The notes: a model not told the origin generated them from the sequence alone. A stretch of DNA of 64,000 nt from UBA1351 sp964627665 (GCA_964627665.1 CAZVKG010000002.1:1-64000); one strand, 5' to 3'; counted from the stretch's first letter, positions 7,501-16,267 are shown. Numbers and translations: made by a program.

Positions 7501-9117
7501 TTACTTATACATCTCATCGATTTCTGCTTGCAAGGCATCATTTTCTAAGAACTCATCAAAATCGGATAAACGGTCCACGAGACCTTGTGGTGTGATTTCA
7601 AAAACGCGGTTTGCAACCGTTTCAATGAATCGGTGGTCATGTGAAGAGAAAATAACATTGCCCTTAAAGCTAATAAGACCGTCATTGACAGCTTGGATGG
7701 ATTCAAGGTCAAGGTGGTTTGTCGGCTCGTCGAGAAGGACCACATTAGCCCCGGAGAGCATCATTTTGGACAGCATGCATCGAACTTTTTCGCCACCGGA
7801 CAAAACAGAAGCTTTTTTCAGTGCTTCATCGCCGCTAAATAACATTTTTCCGAGGAACCCTCGAATAAAAGATTCATCTTGATCTTTAGAATATTGACGT
7901 AACCAATCTACAAGGGAGAGTTCAGACCCTTCAAAGTACTTTGAATTATCCTTTGGAAGGTAAGCCTTTGTTACTGTAACACCCCATGTATATTCGCCTT
8001 CATCCGGTTCCATTTCACCCATTAAAATCTTAAATAAAGCGCTTCGCGCTTGCTCGTTACGACTTAAAACAACAACTTTATCATCTTTATTCAGTGTAAA
8101 ACTAATATTGTTTAATAATTTAACACCATCAATAGTTTTTGATAACCCTTCGACGCGTAAGATTTCTTTACCGACTTCGCGATCTTGAGCGAAGGTTACG
8201 AAAGGATAGCGTCTTGAAGATGGCTTAATATCTTCAAGCTTAATTTTATCAAGCATTTTTTTACGAGACGTTGCTTGCTTGGCTTTTGAAGCATTCGAAC
8301 TAAAGCGTGCGATAAATGCTTTTAATTCAGCGATTTTATCTTCAGCCTTTTTATTTTGATCGTTAATCATTCGTGACATCAATTGACTGGATTCATACCA
8401 AAAATCATAGTTACCAATATATAGATTGGCTTTACCAAAATCAATGTCAACAATATGCGTACATACATTATTTAAAAAGTGACGATCATGGGATACAACA
8501 ATGACCGTATTTGGATATTCGATTAAAAATTCTTCCAGCCAATTAATCGTTCTAAAATCTAAGTGGTTGGTTGGCTCATCGAGTAATAAAGTGTGTGGAT
8601 TTCCGAAAAGAGCTTGCGCTAATAAAACTTTGACTTTTTCGGATCCGTTAAGATCACCCATCTTGACTTGATGAAGATCTTTGGGAATACCTAACCCAAT
8701 CAGGAGTTTTTCTGCATCATACTCAGCATCCCATCCATCTAATTCAGCAAATTCTGCTTCGAGTTCAGCTGACTTGACGCCATCTTCTTCGGTAAAGTCT
8801 TCTTTAGCATAAAGCGCTTCTTTTTCATGGATGATTTGATACAATCGTTCATGTCCCATGATAACCGTGTCTAAAATGGTTTCAGCATCGTATTGGAAAT
8901 GGTCTTGTTTCAACACCGCAATACGTTCTCCCGGGGTTTTGGTTACATCGCCGGTATTGGGCTCAATTTCACCGGATAATATCTTTAAAAAAGTGGACTT
9001 GCCAGACCCGTTTGCCCCAATAACACCATAGCAATTACCATGATTAAATTGTAGATTAACATTCTTAAAAAGTTGCTTGTCACTAAAACTTAAACTTACA
9101 TTATTTGCACTTAACAA
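7501..9117 (-). CDS. ABC-F family ATPase (YkpA/YbiT-like translation factor)
   Basis: A 538-residue soluble protein with two ABC ATPase domains, a linker, and no membrane segments. This is the layout of ABC-F proteins, which bind the ribosomal E site. I place the start at TTG 9117: GGAGG lies 6 nt upstream, and the N-terminus MLSANNVSLSFSDKQLF then fits the family. NBD1 has Walker A GANGSGKST and Walker B LLLDEPTNHLD, but its signature reads LNGSE instead of LSGGE/Q. NBD2 has a good signature (LSGGEKVR) and Walker B, but its Walker A position reads SRNEQARSA and lacks the P-loop lysine. The linker is rich in Lys/Ala (NASKAKQATSRKKML). It is divergently transcribed from the Gfo/Idh gene. Confidence 0.85.
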   Translation of the reverse strand: MLSANNVSLSFSDKQLFKNVNLQFNHGNCYGVIGANGSGKSTFLKILSGEIEPNTGDVTKTPGERIAVLKQDHFQYDAETILDTVIMGHERLYQIIHEKEALYAKEDFTEEDGVKSAELEAEFAELDGWDAEYDAEKLLIGLGIPKDLHQVKMGDLNGSEKVKVLLAQALFGNPHTLLLDEPTNHLDFRTINWLEEFLIEYPNTVIVVSHDRHFLNNVCTHIVDIDFGKANLYIGNYDFWYESSQLMSRMINDQNKKAEDKIAELKAFIARFSSNASKAKQATSRKKMLDKIKLEDIKPSSRRYPFVTFAQDREVGKEILRVEGLSKTIDGVKLLNNISFTLNKDDKVVVLSRNEQARSALFKILMGEMEPDEGEYTWGVTVTKAYLPKDNSKYFEGSELSLVDWLRQYSKDQDESFIRGFLGKMLFSGDEALKKASVLSGGEKVRCMLSKMMLSGANVVLLDEPTNHLDLESIQAVNDGLISFKGNVIFSSHDHRFIETVANRVFEITPQGLVDRLSDFDEFLENDALQAEIDEMYK

Positions 9118-9161
9118 AATGGACCTCCATAATCGTGAAAATGAACTATTCAAACTTGATA

Positions 9162-9190
9162 AGTTTAGCATAAATTAGTTTGAAAAGCAA
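9162..9190 (-). promoter_or_regulatory. Promoter of the ABC-F gene
   Basis: Read on the minus strand: TTGCTT (9190-9185), 17-nt spacer, and TAAACT (9167-9162) preceded by TGC. Its -35 region touches the divergent promoter at 9180-9209. Confidence 0.4.
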
Positions 9191-9209
9191 TAGTTAACTG
9201 TGATATGAT
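9180..9209 (+). promoter_or_regulatory. Promoter of the Gfo/Idh oxidoreductase gene
   Basis: TTGAAA (9180-9185), 18-nt spacer, and TATGAT (9204-9209) with an upstream TGTGA giving an extended -10. It is about 33 nt before the ATG. Confidence 0.55.
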
Positions 9210-9241
9210 AAGAGTATTACACGAAAAGGAGTTGGGTTATA

Positions 9242-10228
9242 ATGAGTAAACTAAAAATGGGTGCATTAGGTGCTTCGGGGCATTTATTGACAAGAATCAT
9301 GCTTCCCCTGAGTCAATCTGAAGAAGTTGAGCTGATCGCTTTAGCATCCCGAAATAAAGAAAAGGCTGAAAAAGAAGCGCTGAAATGGAATATACCAAAA
9401 ATCTATGGGAGTTATGAAGCCCTACTTGAAGATGCTGAAATTGAAGCTGTCTATATTCCCTTGCCAAACCATATGCATCTAGAATGGATGAAAAAAGCAA
9501 TTGATGCCAAGAAACATGTGCTTTGTGAGAAACCCTTCACGCTGGATGCAAAAGAAACAGATGAATTGATTGCCTATGCAAAAGATAAGGGTGTTAAAAT
9601 TATGGAAGCCTTTATGTATCGATTTCATCCCAAATGGAAAAAAGTTCAAGAGCTTATGAAAGTCTCAGGTATTGGTGAAGTACAGACTATACATACAATT
9701 TTTTCATACAACAATCAAGATGAAAATAATATTCGAAATATCAAAGAATATGGCGGTGGTGCATTGATGGATATTGGATGTTACGCAATTAATTCAGCGC
9801 GATATATTCTTGGACAAGATCCTGTATCTGTGGTATCTAAGATAAGTTATTCAGATGCATTTGGAACGGATATACTCTCATCTGCAATATTAGACTTTGG
9901 AAAAACACGAGTTTTATTTACGGTAGGTACAGCCATGTATCCAATGCAAGAAGTGAAAATATATGGAACAGGGGGATCGATTGAAGTTGTTATTCCTTTT
10001 AACGATTTAGACGATATTAAGGGGAAAATTATTGTGACGACAAGTTTAGGGCAACGTGTTCTTGAGTTTGAACCGACAAATCAATATGGTGAAATGCTAG
10101 ATGCCTTTGCAAAAGCAGTCAAAGACGATATAGATGTTCCCTTGTCTTTAGAAGATAGCCGAATGAATATGCATATTATTGATCAGTTGGTGAAATCCGG
10201 AAAATCCAATCAATGGGAAAGCATATAA
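9242..10228 (+). CDS. Gfo/Idh/MocA family NAD(P)-dependent oxidoreductase
   Basis: 328 residues, with an N-terminal Rossmann fold (GALGASGHLLTRI) and the family hallmark CEKPFTLDAKE at about residues 95-105. The C-terminal alpha/beta domain carries GGGALMDIGCY, where the aspartate/histidine region normally shapes the active site. Members oxidise or reduce sugars, inositols or related polyols; the substrate cannot be read from the sequence. The ATG is preceded by AAGGAG. It is a single-gene unit with its own promoter, and the next operon has a separate promoter at 10259. Confidence 0.85.
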   Translation: MSKLKMGALGASGHLLTRIMLPLSQSEEVELIALASRNKEKAEKEALKWNIPKIYGSYEALLEDAEIEAVYIPLPNHMHLEWMKKAIDAKKHVLCEKPFTLDAKETDELIAYAKDKGVKIMEAFMYRFHPKWKKVQELMKVSGIGEVQTIHTIFSYNNQDENNIRNIKEYGGGALMDIGCYAINSARYILGQDPVSVVSKISYSDAFGTDILSSAILDFGKTRVLFTVGTAMYPMQEVKIYGTGGSIEVVIPFNDLDDIKGKIIVTTSLGQRVLEFEPTNQYGEMLDAFAKAVKDDIDVPLSLEDSRMNMHIIDQLVKSGKSNQWESI

Positions 10229-10258
10229 AAGGCCTTATTGAAAGTCTTTACAAAATGA

Positions 10259-10288
10259 TGGACAAGTAATCACGTTATGTGATAAAAT
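10259..10288 (+). promoter_or_regulatory. Promoter of the B12-regulator/MutS-like operon
   Basis: TGGACA (10259-10264), 18-nt spacer, and TAAAAT (10283-10288) in the context TGTGATAAAAT, an extended -10. The transcript would start about 12 nt before the GAGGTGA ribosome-binding site. Confidence 0.6.
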
Positions 10289-10306
10289 GATATAGAGGTG
10301 ATAACT

Positions 10307-11167
10307 TTGAAATCATTTGGAATGATCCTAAAAGAAATTCGAAAAACACATCATATGAGCCAAAAGGAGTTAGGTGGACGCCTTGGTGTCGGTCAAACAA
10401 CGATTGCAAATTATGAAAAAGATATACGCTTTCCAAACCAAGAGAGTTTAATGCATATGGCGGATATATTTGATATATCCGTTGACCAATTACTTGGACG
10501 AGAAAGTATTGAAAAGAATAAAGAATTAAAAGACGAAGAAGAATTGAGAAATAAACTATTAGCCTTGCTAATTAAGGGGAATGAACGAGAAGCTATTGCT
10601 ATCGTAAAGAATATAAAAATAACGGAGCATGTAATTATTCGATTGTATGAGAACGTGTTTAAACCATTGCTATATGAAGTAGGGGTTTTATGGGAAAGCG
10701 GACAGATATCTATTGCTAAAGAGCACTATATCTCAGAATGCGTTTGGCGCATGGTCAGTTATGTGTCTGAGAATGTAGAACGTAAGACGCCGACAAAAGG
10801 AAGTGTTTTGTGTATGGCTTTGTCAGGGGAACAACATACCTTAGGCATTCGAATGGTTGCAGATTATTTTAATATATTAGGATATCAGCCTTATTATATA
10901 GGGGCCAATATTCCAACAGGTGAAGTTATTCGATTTGTGGAGCAAATACGACCTGAATTTATTGCATTATCTTTAACATCCGAATCTTTAAATGACTCAT
11001 TAGTTAATTTAATAAAACGTCTTAAGGAGACATGTGAATCATGTAAAATTATCGTGGGTGGTCAAGCATTTGAGAAAGATAAAACACGCGTGCCAAAAGA
11101 GGCAAACAGATGCATAGATGGTTTTGAATCGTTGGAGAAAATGTTGAGGAGCGCAGATGAAATTTGA
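10307..11167 (+). CDS. XRE-type HTH regulator fused to a CarH-like cobalamin-binding module
   Basis: 286 residues from TTG 10307, chosen because GAGG at 10295-10298 lies 8 nt upstream; a GTG at 10298 overlaps the ribosome-binding site. Residues 5-62 form an XRE helix-turn-helix (MSQKELGGRLGVGQTTIANY). Residues about 75-160 are a four-helix B12 cap domain with a perfect W-x9-EH motif (Trp129, Glu139, His140). Residues about 165-280 are a Rossmann B12-binding domain with E175-x-H177-x-x-G180, as in CarH/LitR adenosylcobalamin photoreceptors. In CarH the residue after the Trp is the His that captures cobalt after photolysis; here it is Glu130. The DNA-binding part is XRE rather than the usual MerR type. 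The next gene overlaps its 3' end by 11 nt, so it probably controls the MutS-like operon it heads. Confidence 0.8.
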   Translation: MKSFGMILKEIRKTHHMSQKELGGRLGVGQTTIANYEKDIRFPNQESLMHMADIFDISVDQLLGRESIEKNKELKDEEELRNKLLALLIKGNEREAIAIVKNIKITEHVIIRLYENVFKPLLYEVGVLWESGQISIAKEHYISECVWRMVSYVSENVERKTPTKGSVLCMALSGEQHTLGIRMVADYFNILGYQPYYIGANIPTGEVIRFVEQIRPEFIALSLTSESLNDSLVNLIKRLKETCESCKIIVGGQAFEKDKTRVPKEANRCIDGFESLEKMLRSADEI

Positions 11168-12719
11168 AAGTATTTTATGGCTGAATACCAGTATTAAAAA
11201 TACAATTGAACATAAAATTATAGAGAATCTGAATTTGGAAGAAGTTTATGAACAACTTCTTTCGAATGATGAGATTCTTTATTCCTTATGTATGGATATT
11301 CAGACAATTGAATTTCGCCAAGCCATACTCAAAGATTTTATGATGAATGAAGGACTATTAGACGAGCTTATACATTGCTTAGAAGAGTTTTATAAGCTAA
11401 AGCCATTATATCATTCGGATTTGTATAAAGTATCAAACTTGTATCGAATTATTGATATGCTAATTACCATGGAAAAAGCCATAACCAGCCTTGAAGAACT
11501 GGATCAGATTTTAAGGTATTACACGCTTGAATCGACTGGATTGGTGGCATTAAGAAATGGTGTAGCTGCTAATTTGTTGACAAATGGGTATAAGTCCATG
11601 AAAAGTGACTTGAAAGAGATTCATTATATTTTTAATACGATAAAAGGAGCCACATTATCCGTTTCGATGACATCAGGAATGCGTCCCAAATTTGCTCAAG
11701 TGACACAAGTCGATAGTCATCAATATCGGTATCCAAAAGCATTTCGACATGTCTCAGATGTATTGGCGGATGATCAAACTTTTTTAGATCGACGTATTTC
11801 GAGTTATGTACCTGTCTTTAAAGTTCAAAAAATGAATTATAATATACTCGAAGAGATTGAATATGCATTAAGAGACCATAAGGAAAAGTTGGAAAAGTTT
11901 ATCAAGGCCTATGAACGCGTTGATATAAAACCTTTTATTCAACTTTATGAAGAGATTGCATTTTATAGTTCAAGTTATCAATTGTTTAAAACAATGGAAG
12001 AAAAAGGTCTTCCGATTACGAAGCCTGAAATCGTTCATGAGGAAAGCTGCCTCGAGTTTACAGAGGGGTATAATATTAACTTGGCAATCAAAGATGCCTT
12101 TGATGCTGAAGCAATCGTTTTGAATGATTTTCACATGGATGCGAATAGGAAGTATTTTTTAATGACAGGAGCAAATCGTGGTGGCAAAACCACATATACG
12201 CAATGCATCGGACAAATACAATTAATGGGACAGTTGGGTTTATTTGTTCCTGCAAAGACGGCTCGGATTAGCTTAGTGGACACGATTCAGTCCCATTTTC
12301 CTGCCTTAGAAAAAGAGTCTGTTGATAAAGGAAAATTTGGCCGAGAATGTGAACTTTTTGTAGAAAACTTCAAACGAACAACAGGTCGGTCTTTAATGTT
12401 GTTAAATGAATCTTTTGCAGGGACAAGCCATTTGGAAAGTTTAAGTGTTGCGACCCAAGGTGTTTTGGCAATGATGAAAGCAGGTACTCCCTTTGTTTTT
12501 AATACACATTTACATGAGTTGTATGACGAGGTTTTAGGAGAACTTTCTCAAAAAGATTTGAAGCATTTGGAGAATAGTTTGATAAGTATGACAACGAAAA
12601 TGGAACATGATAAAAGTACGTATTTTATGATTGAGCAGGAGCCCTTGGGAAAAAGCTATGCTAGAGAAATCGCGCTTAAATATGGTGTTACTTATGAACA
12701 ATTGATAAAAGATATGTGA
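11157..12719 (+). CDS. MutS-like ATPase, paralogue 1
   Basis: 520 residues. The C-terminal third is a MutS domain V ATPase: Walker A TGANRGGKTTYTQ (residues 337-349), then LGLFVPAKTARISLVDTI, a Walker B region LMLLNESFAGTSHLES (Asn417-Glu418), and the switch NTHLHELYD. The N-terminal part is helical and resembles the MutS lever/clamp region. The N-terminal mismatch-binding domain with its FxE motif is absent, so this is not classical MutS; it also lacks a Smr domain, unlike MutS2. The catalytic Walker B aspartate is replaced by Asn, although the following Glu is kept. The ATG lies inside the end of the regulator gene, preceded by GAGGAG. It probably acts as a homo- or heterodimer with the next gene product. 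Confidence 0.8.
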   Translation: MKFESILWLNTSIKNTIEHKIIENLNLEEVYEQLLSNDEILYSLCMDIQTIEFRQAILKDFMMNEGLLDELIHCLEEFYKLKPLYHSDLYKVSNLYRIIDMLITMEKAITSLEELDQILRYYTLESTGLVALRNGVAANLLTNGYKSMKSDLKEIHYIFNTIKGATLSVSMTSGMRPKFAQVTQVDSHQYRYPKAFRHVSDVLADDQTFLDRRISSYVPVFKVQKMNYNILEEIEYALRDHKEKLEKFIKAYERVDIKPFIQLYEEIAFYSSSYQLFKTMEEKGLPITKPEIVHEESCLEFTEGYNINLAIKDAFDAEAIVLNDFHMDANRKYFLMTGANRGGKTTYTQCIGQIQLMGQLGLFVPAKTARISLVDTIQSHFPALEKESVDKGKFGRECELFVENFKRTTGRSLMLLNESFAGTSHLESLSVATQGVLAMMKAGTPFVFNTHLHELYDEVLGELSQKDLKHLENSLISMTTKMEHDKSTYFMIEQEPLGKSYAREIALKYGVTYEQLIKDM

Positions 12720-12731
12720 TAGGGGTGTAAT

Positions 12732-14282
12732 ATGAGTAAACAAGTCATGAGTTTGTTGTGGACCATAGATTCAGAAAAAAAGACATTTAGCCTATCCAAA
12801 AAAGACATGAATGATATTGGTATCGATTGGTTTTTTGACTATTTTGAAGCGGAAAAACAAGAGGATTTGTACACATTGCTTGGTGATGTACCGGTTAATA
12901 TAGATGATATTCAATATCGACAAGGAATATTAGATGACTTCGTGAACAATCCGGACCTATTTGAAAAGCTTTTAATGGATGGACAAGATGCCTATCATCA
13001 AATGACACTAAGCAAGTTTTCCTTCGAAAAAGAAGCAACGGTGTATAATTTGATTAAACGCGTGTCAGAAGTGGATAATATTCGAAATATGCTTGAGGAC
13101 CTTTTGGAAAATTTTCATCAAGCAAAGATAAAATCTCCCGGACTTATCAAATATCATGAGTTGCTTCAGGAAATTGTCCATTCAAGGCTCTATGAAGCCT
13201 TTATTCGTGATGTCGAGAAAATTAAGTCCCTTTCAGAAGGTGTGAAAAGCATTAAAATCGGTTTGAATTTAAATGACTATTTACAGCCGGTAGAAGCGAT
13301 TCTATTAGATGTCAGTGAAGAAGAATTTAAATATGGACGATTTGATAAAAAAATCGAATATTATGTTGCTCAAGGGGTAAAAGAAGTCATGCTTATACCG
13401 CGAAAAATATTTGCGAAAGAAACAGTTGCACCACCGGATGCGCTAAATAGTCTGGAAAAAATAGTGGAACCGGCAATGTTGCAATTAATCAGCTTCTGTG
13501 ATCAATTTACTCAGAAAATTTTGGAAGTGCTCAGTATACTTCACGAGGATTTACCCTATTATGATGTGGGTGTAACTATGTATAATCAGCTTACAAAAAA
13601 AGGATTTAAAATGATGATTCCTGAGTGGGGACGAGATTATAAGGTCAATGGACTCTTTCATCTGAATTTAGGCATGACCTTAGAGCCAAGCCAAGTCATT
13701 TTGAATACAATCCATCTTGATAAAAAACGGCCTATTAACATTTTGACCGGAGCCAATCGTGGCGGAAAGACAACTATAACTCAGAGTATAATGCAAACGA
13801 TATGGTTGGGTCAGCTAGGCTTTTATGTTCCGGCGCAAAGCGCAACTTTACCCTTAATTAAGGAATTTAAGGTTCACTTTCCGCGGGAAGAAAAAGAAAC
13901 AGTGAATTATGGCCGACTAGGTGAAGAGTGCAATCGATTTAAGGCCATGTTTGAAGACAGCTCTGAGGAGAGTTTTTTCTTTATGAATGAATCCTTTTCC
14001 GGAACATCCCATCATGAAAGTTTACAAATATCTGTAGAAATATTACAAGCCATTTATCAAAAAGGGAGTTTTGTATTATTTAATACTCATCTGCATGAGC
14101 TTGTGGAATCATTAGAAGAAAAAATTAATCCTGAAGCCATACAAAGTCTTGTTGCGGGTAAAGATATGGAAAAGTCTCCCTACATTATTGAACGCGGGAG
14201 ACCTTTAGGAAAAAGCTATGGTATTGAGATTGCTAAAAAATACGGTATGAATTATGAAGTCTTAATTAGTTTGCGGCATTAA
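12732..14282 (+). CDS. MutS-like ATPase, paralogue 2
   Basis: 516 residues, the same architecture as the preceding gene and clearly its paralogue: helical N-terminal region, Walker A TGANRGGKTTITQ (residues 339-351), LGFYVPAQSATLPL, Walker B region FFFMNESFSGTSHHES (Asn419-Glu420), and NTHLHELVE. The Asp-to-Asn change in Walker B occurs in both copies, so it is a family trait rather than a random loss. It starts 12 nt after paralogue 1, with a GGGGTG ribosome-binding site. The tandem arrangement suggests a heterodimer, by analogy with paired MutS homologues. Its stop overlaps the convergent ArsR-type gene by 4 nt. Confidence 0.8.
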   Translation: MSKQVMSLLWTIDSEKKTFSLSKKDMNDIGIDWFFDYFEAEKQEDLYTLLGDVPVNIDDIQYRQGILDDFVNNPDLFEKLLMDGQDAYHQMTLSKFSFEKEATVYNLIKRVSEVDNIRNMLEDLLENFHQAKIKSPGLIKYHELLQEIVHSRLYEAFIRDVEKIKSLSEGVKSIKIGLNLNDYLQPVEAILLDVSEEEFKYGRFDKKIEYYVAQGVKEVMLIPRKIFAKETVAPPDALNSLEKIVEPAMLQLISFCDQFTQKILEVLSILHEDLPYYDVGVTMYNQLTKKGFKMMIPEWGRDYKVNGLFHLNLGMTLEPSQVILNTIHLDKKRPINILTGANRGGKTTITQSIMQTIWLGQLGFYVPAQSATLPLIKEFKVHFPREEKETVNYGRLGEECNRFKAMFEDSSEESFFFMNESFSGTSHHESLQISVEILQAIYQKGSFVLFNTHLHELVESLEEKINPEAIQSLVAGKDMEKSPYIIERGRPLGKSYGIEIAKKYGMNYEVLISLRH

Positions 14283-15331
14283 AAGGGATCAACGTATAGG
14301 TAGCGCTTTAAGCCTTCAAACAATTGGTTGAAGCGCTCAGAATCCACTTGATAGTAAATACGTTTTCCTTCTTGATACTTCATATGAATAATGCCAAGAT
14401 CGACTAAGCGACTGATATGATAACTGATCGTTGCTGTTGTAATTCCTAAATAATCTGAAATCTCTTTGTTATAATGCGGTGCGTGCATTAAAAAGCGAAT
14501 GAGATTTCTTCGTGTGTCATCAGCCAATGACTTAATAAGTTCCTCATATTGAGCTTGATGATGATCGGAATATAATTTTTTTTCAGCAGCAAGTCCATAG
14601 AAAAAATAGACTTCATCATGATTACCATAGGCTACAGAAATTTTATCTCCGAAGTAATAGCCAACAAAAATCCGAATAGAAGTATGTTCATTCGATAAAG
14701 ATTCCTTGCTCTGAAATAAAATTGCATTGATAAATTCTTTTGGATTTTCATCAAGCAATGCTTGATGCTTTGCTTGAATGATCTGAAGTTGTTGCGTTAG
14801 AAAGTCTTCATTCTTAGCAAAAAAATGTTGGTAGATGAATTCGAAAGCATAAATCATGCGTTCGATAACACCCTCCGGATAATTTGTGAACTCATAGTAG
14901 AGCTTTTTATCCATACCATATTCATGACGCAGACCGGTTAATTCATCCAATAATTTGTCTAAATGAATATTTTCTGTATCCGCAGACATAGGTGTATCAA
15001 TGCGTTCAATATAAAGGTCAAGTAGTTCGTGTGTTGAGAATTTTTTTAAATAATAAATAAGGTCAAGAGGATGCGCCAAATCTTCATGAATAATCACATC
15101 AAGAAGAACAATATAAAAGCAAGAAAAATCTCTTAAAAATAATTCGATGTCATTAATGACGAGAATAGGTAGTTTGGGATAAATTAGCTTGACATAGTCA
15201 GTTATAAAATGATCAAATCGTTTTGTAGAAAGTGTTTCATCGGCGGTTTGGTTCATCGAATAATAGGCAATACCGGTTAGATTATAAAGAAATTCCATTG
15301 ACAAATTTGTTTCAATCTTAAGTGATTTCAT
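14279..15331 (-). CDS. ArsR-type winged-helix regulator with large N-terminal domain
   Basis: 350 residues, about three times the size of a plain ArsR protein. The C-terminal 85 residues are a winged helix: SLADDTRRNLIRFLM, the recognition helix region ISDYLGITTATISYHISRL, and a wing KYQEGKRIYYQVD. The N-terminal 250 residues are mostly alpha-helical, hydrophilic and unassigned; they presumably sense a ligand. No metal-binding CxC motif of the ArsR/SmtB metal sensors is visible. The ATG follows AGAGGTAA. It converges on the MutS-like operon with a 4-nt overlap, so the two transcripts could interfere. Its target is unknown. Confidence 0.75.
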   Translation of the reverse strand: MKSLKIETNLSMEFLYNLTGIAYYSMNQTADETLSTKRFDHFITDYVKLIYPKLPILVINDIELFLRDFSCFYIVLLDVIIHEDLAHPLDLIYYLKKFSTHELLDLYIERIDTPMSADTENIHLDKLLDELTGLRHEYGMDKKLYYEFTNYPEGVIERMIYAFEFIYQHFFAKNEDFLTQQLQIIQAKHQALLDENPKEFINAILFQSKESLSNEHTSIRIFVGYYFGDKISVAYGNHDEVYFFYGLAAEKKLYSDHHQAQYEELIKSLADDTRRNLIRFLMHAPHYNKEISDYLGITTATISYHISRLVDLGIIHMKYQEGKRIYYQVDSERFNQLFEGLKRYLYVDPF

Positions 15332-15359
15332 TGTGTTACCTCTTTCCGTTTGAGATGAA

Positions 15360-15386
15360 ATTATAGACTAGCTTTTATTTTATCAA
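15360..15386 (-). promoter_or_regulatory. Possible promoter of the ArsR-type regulator
   Basis: On the minus strand, TTGATA (15386-15381) is followed after a short 15-nt spacer by a perfect TATAAT (15365-15360), about 29 nt before the ATG. Confidence 0.4.
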
Positions 15387-15428
15387 AGAGATGAAAAGAT
15401 TTCCACTCTTTTATTAATAGGCAAAGCA

Positions 15429-15457
15429 TTGATGTCATGAAAAACATGTGATATAAT
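15429..15457 (+). promoter_or_regulatory. Promoter of the hydrolase-MurF-DegV operon
   Basis: TTGATG (15429-15434), 17-nt spacer, and TATAAT (15452-15457) in the context TGTGATATAAT (extended -10). Confidence 0.65.
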
Positions 15458-15495
15458 TCCTTTTAAATGCTTTGTTATGGCATATGGAGGCCGTT

Positions 15496-16245
15496 ATGAA
15501 AAGAAAACTTGAAAAATATAATATAGAGTATAATGTAGAAGGTGAAGGTCAAGATTTAGTCATTCTTCATGGGTGGGGCTGTAATAAAGAAATGTTTGAC
15601 TTCTTAGTCGACCATTATAAGTCAAAATATCGTGTTTTTGCATTTGATTTGCCTGGCTTTGGCGGATCCGATGAACCGACTCAAGTCATGGGAACAATGG
15701 AATATGCAAAGCGAATGCATGAAGTTTTTGATGCCCTTGAGATAAAAAATCCGATTGGAATCGGACATTCCTTTGGAGGGCGGATATTAATCAAAATGGC
15801 AATGTTTTATACCTTCGATAAACTTATATTAACGGGTAGTGCAGGCGTTGTTAATAAAAGGCCCTTAAGATACTATATTAAAGTATATACATTTAAGGTA
15901 ATGAAACGTTTGTACCGGATGGGTCCAGTTCAAAAAGTTTTTCCAAACATGTTAGAGAAATACAGGAAAAAATCAGGGTCTGCAGATTATAATCAAGCCA
16001 GTCCAATAATGAAGCAAGTACTGTCGAAAGTGGTTAATGAGAATTTAGTACATGAATTTAATAAAATAAAGGTGCCGACTCTCTTAATATGGGGAGAACT
16101 CGATACGGCGACACCCTTAAGTGACGGTAAGTTAATGGAAAAAGAGTTCCAAGATGCAGGGTTAGTCGTCTTTGAAGGAGGGAGCCACTATGCATTTTTA
16201 GAACAGGCGCAACGATTTCTAAAAGTACTAGACGCATTTATATAA
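15496..16245 (+). CDS. Alpha/beta hydrolase
   Basis: 249 residues. The start ATG 15496 is 5 nt after GGAGG at 15486-15490. Features of the fold are visible in order: the oxyanion-hole HGWGCN, the nucleophile elbow GHSFGGR, the acid in WGELDTATP, and the catalytic His in GGSHYAFLEQ. The substrate is not evident. It is followed 22 nt later by a membrane-anchored Mur-ligase-like gene, so a role around the cell envelope is plausible. There is no signal peptide, so it is cytosolic. Confidence 0.85.
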   Translation: MKRKLEKYNIEYNVEGEGQDLVILHGWGCNKEMFDFLVDHYKSKYRVFAFDLPGFGGSDEPTQVMGTMEYAKRMHEVFDALEIKNPIGIGHSFGGRILIKMAMFYTFDKLILTGSAGVVNKRPLRYYIKVYTFKVMKRLYRMGPVQKVFPNMLEKYRKKSGSADYNQASPIMKQVLSKVVNENLVHEFNKIKVPTLLIWGELDTATPLSDGKLMEKEFQDAGLVVFEGGSHYAFLEQAQRFLKVLDAFI

Positions 16246-16267
16246 TATAGGTCTTATGGAGGATAGA

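Noticed and set aside
7484..7882. 132-codon plus-strand frame opposite the ABC-F gene
   Set aside because: Antisense shadow of a well-conserved coding region, with Ser/Arg-rich composition and no ribosome-binding site.
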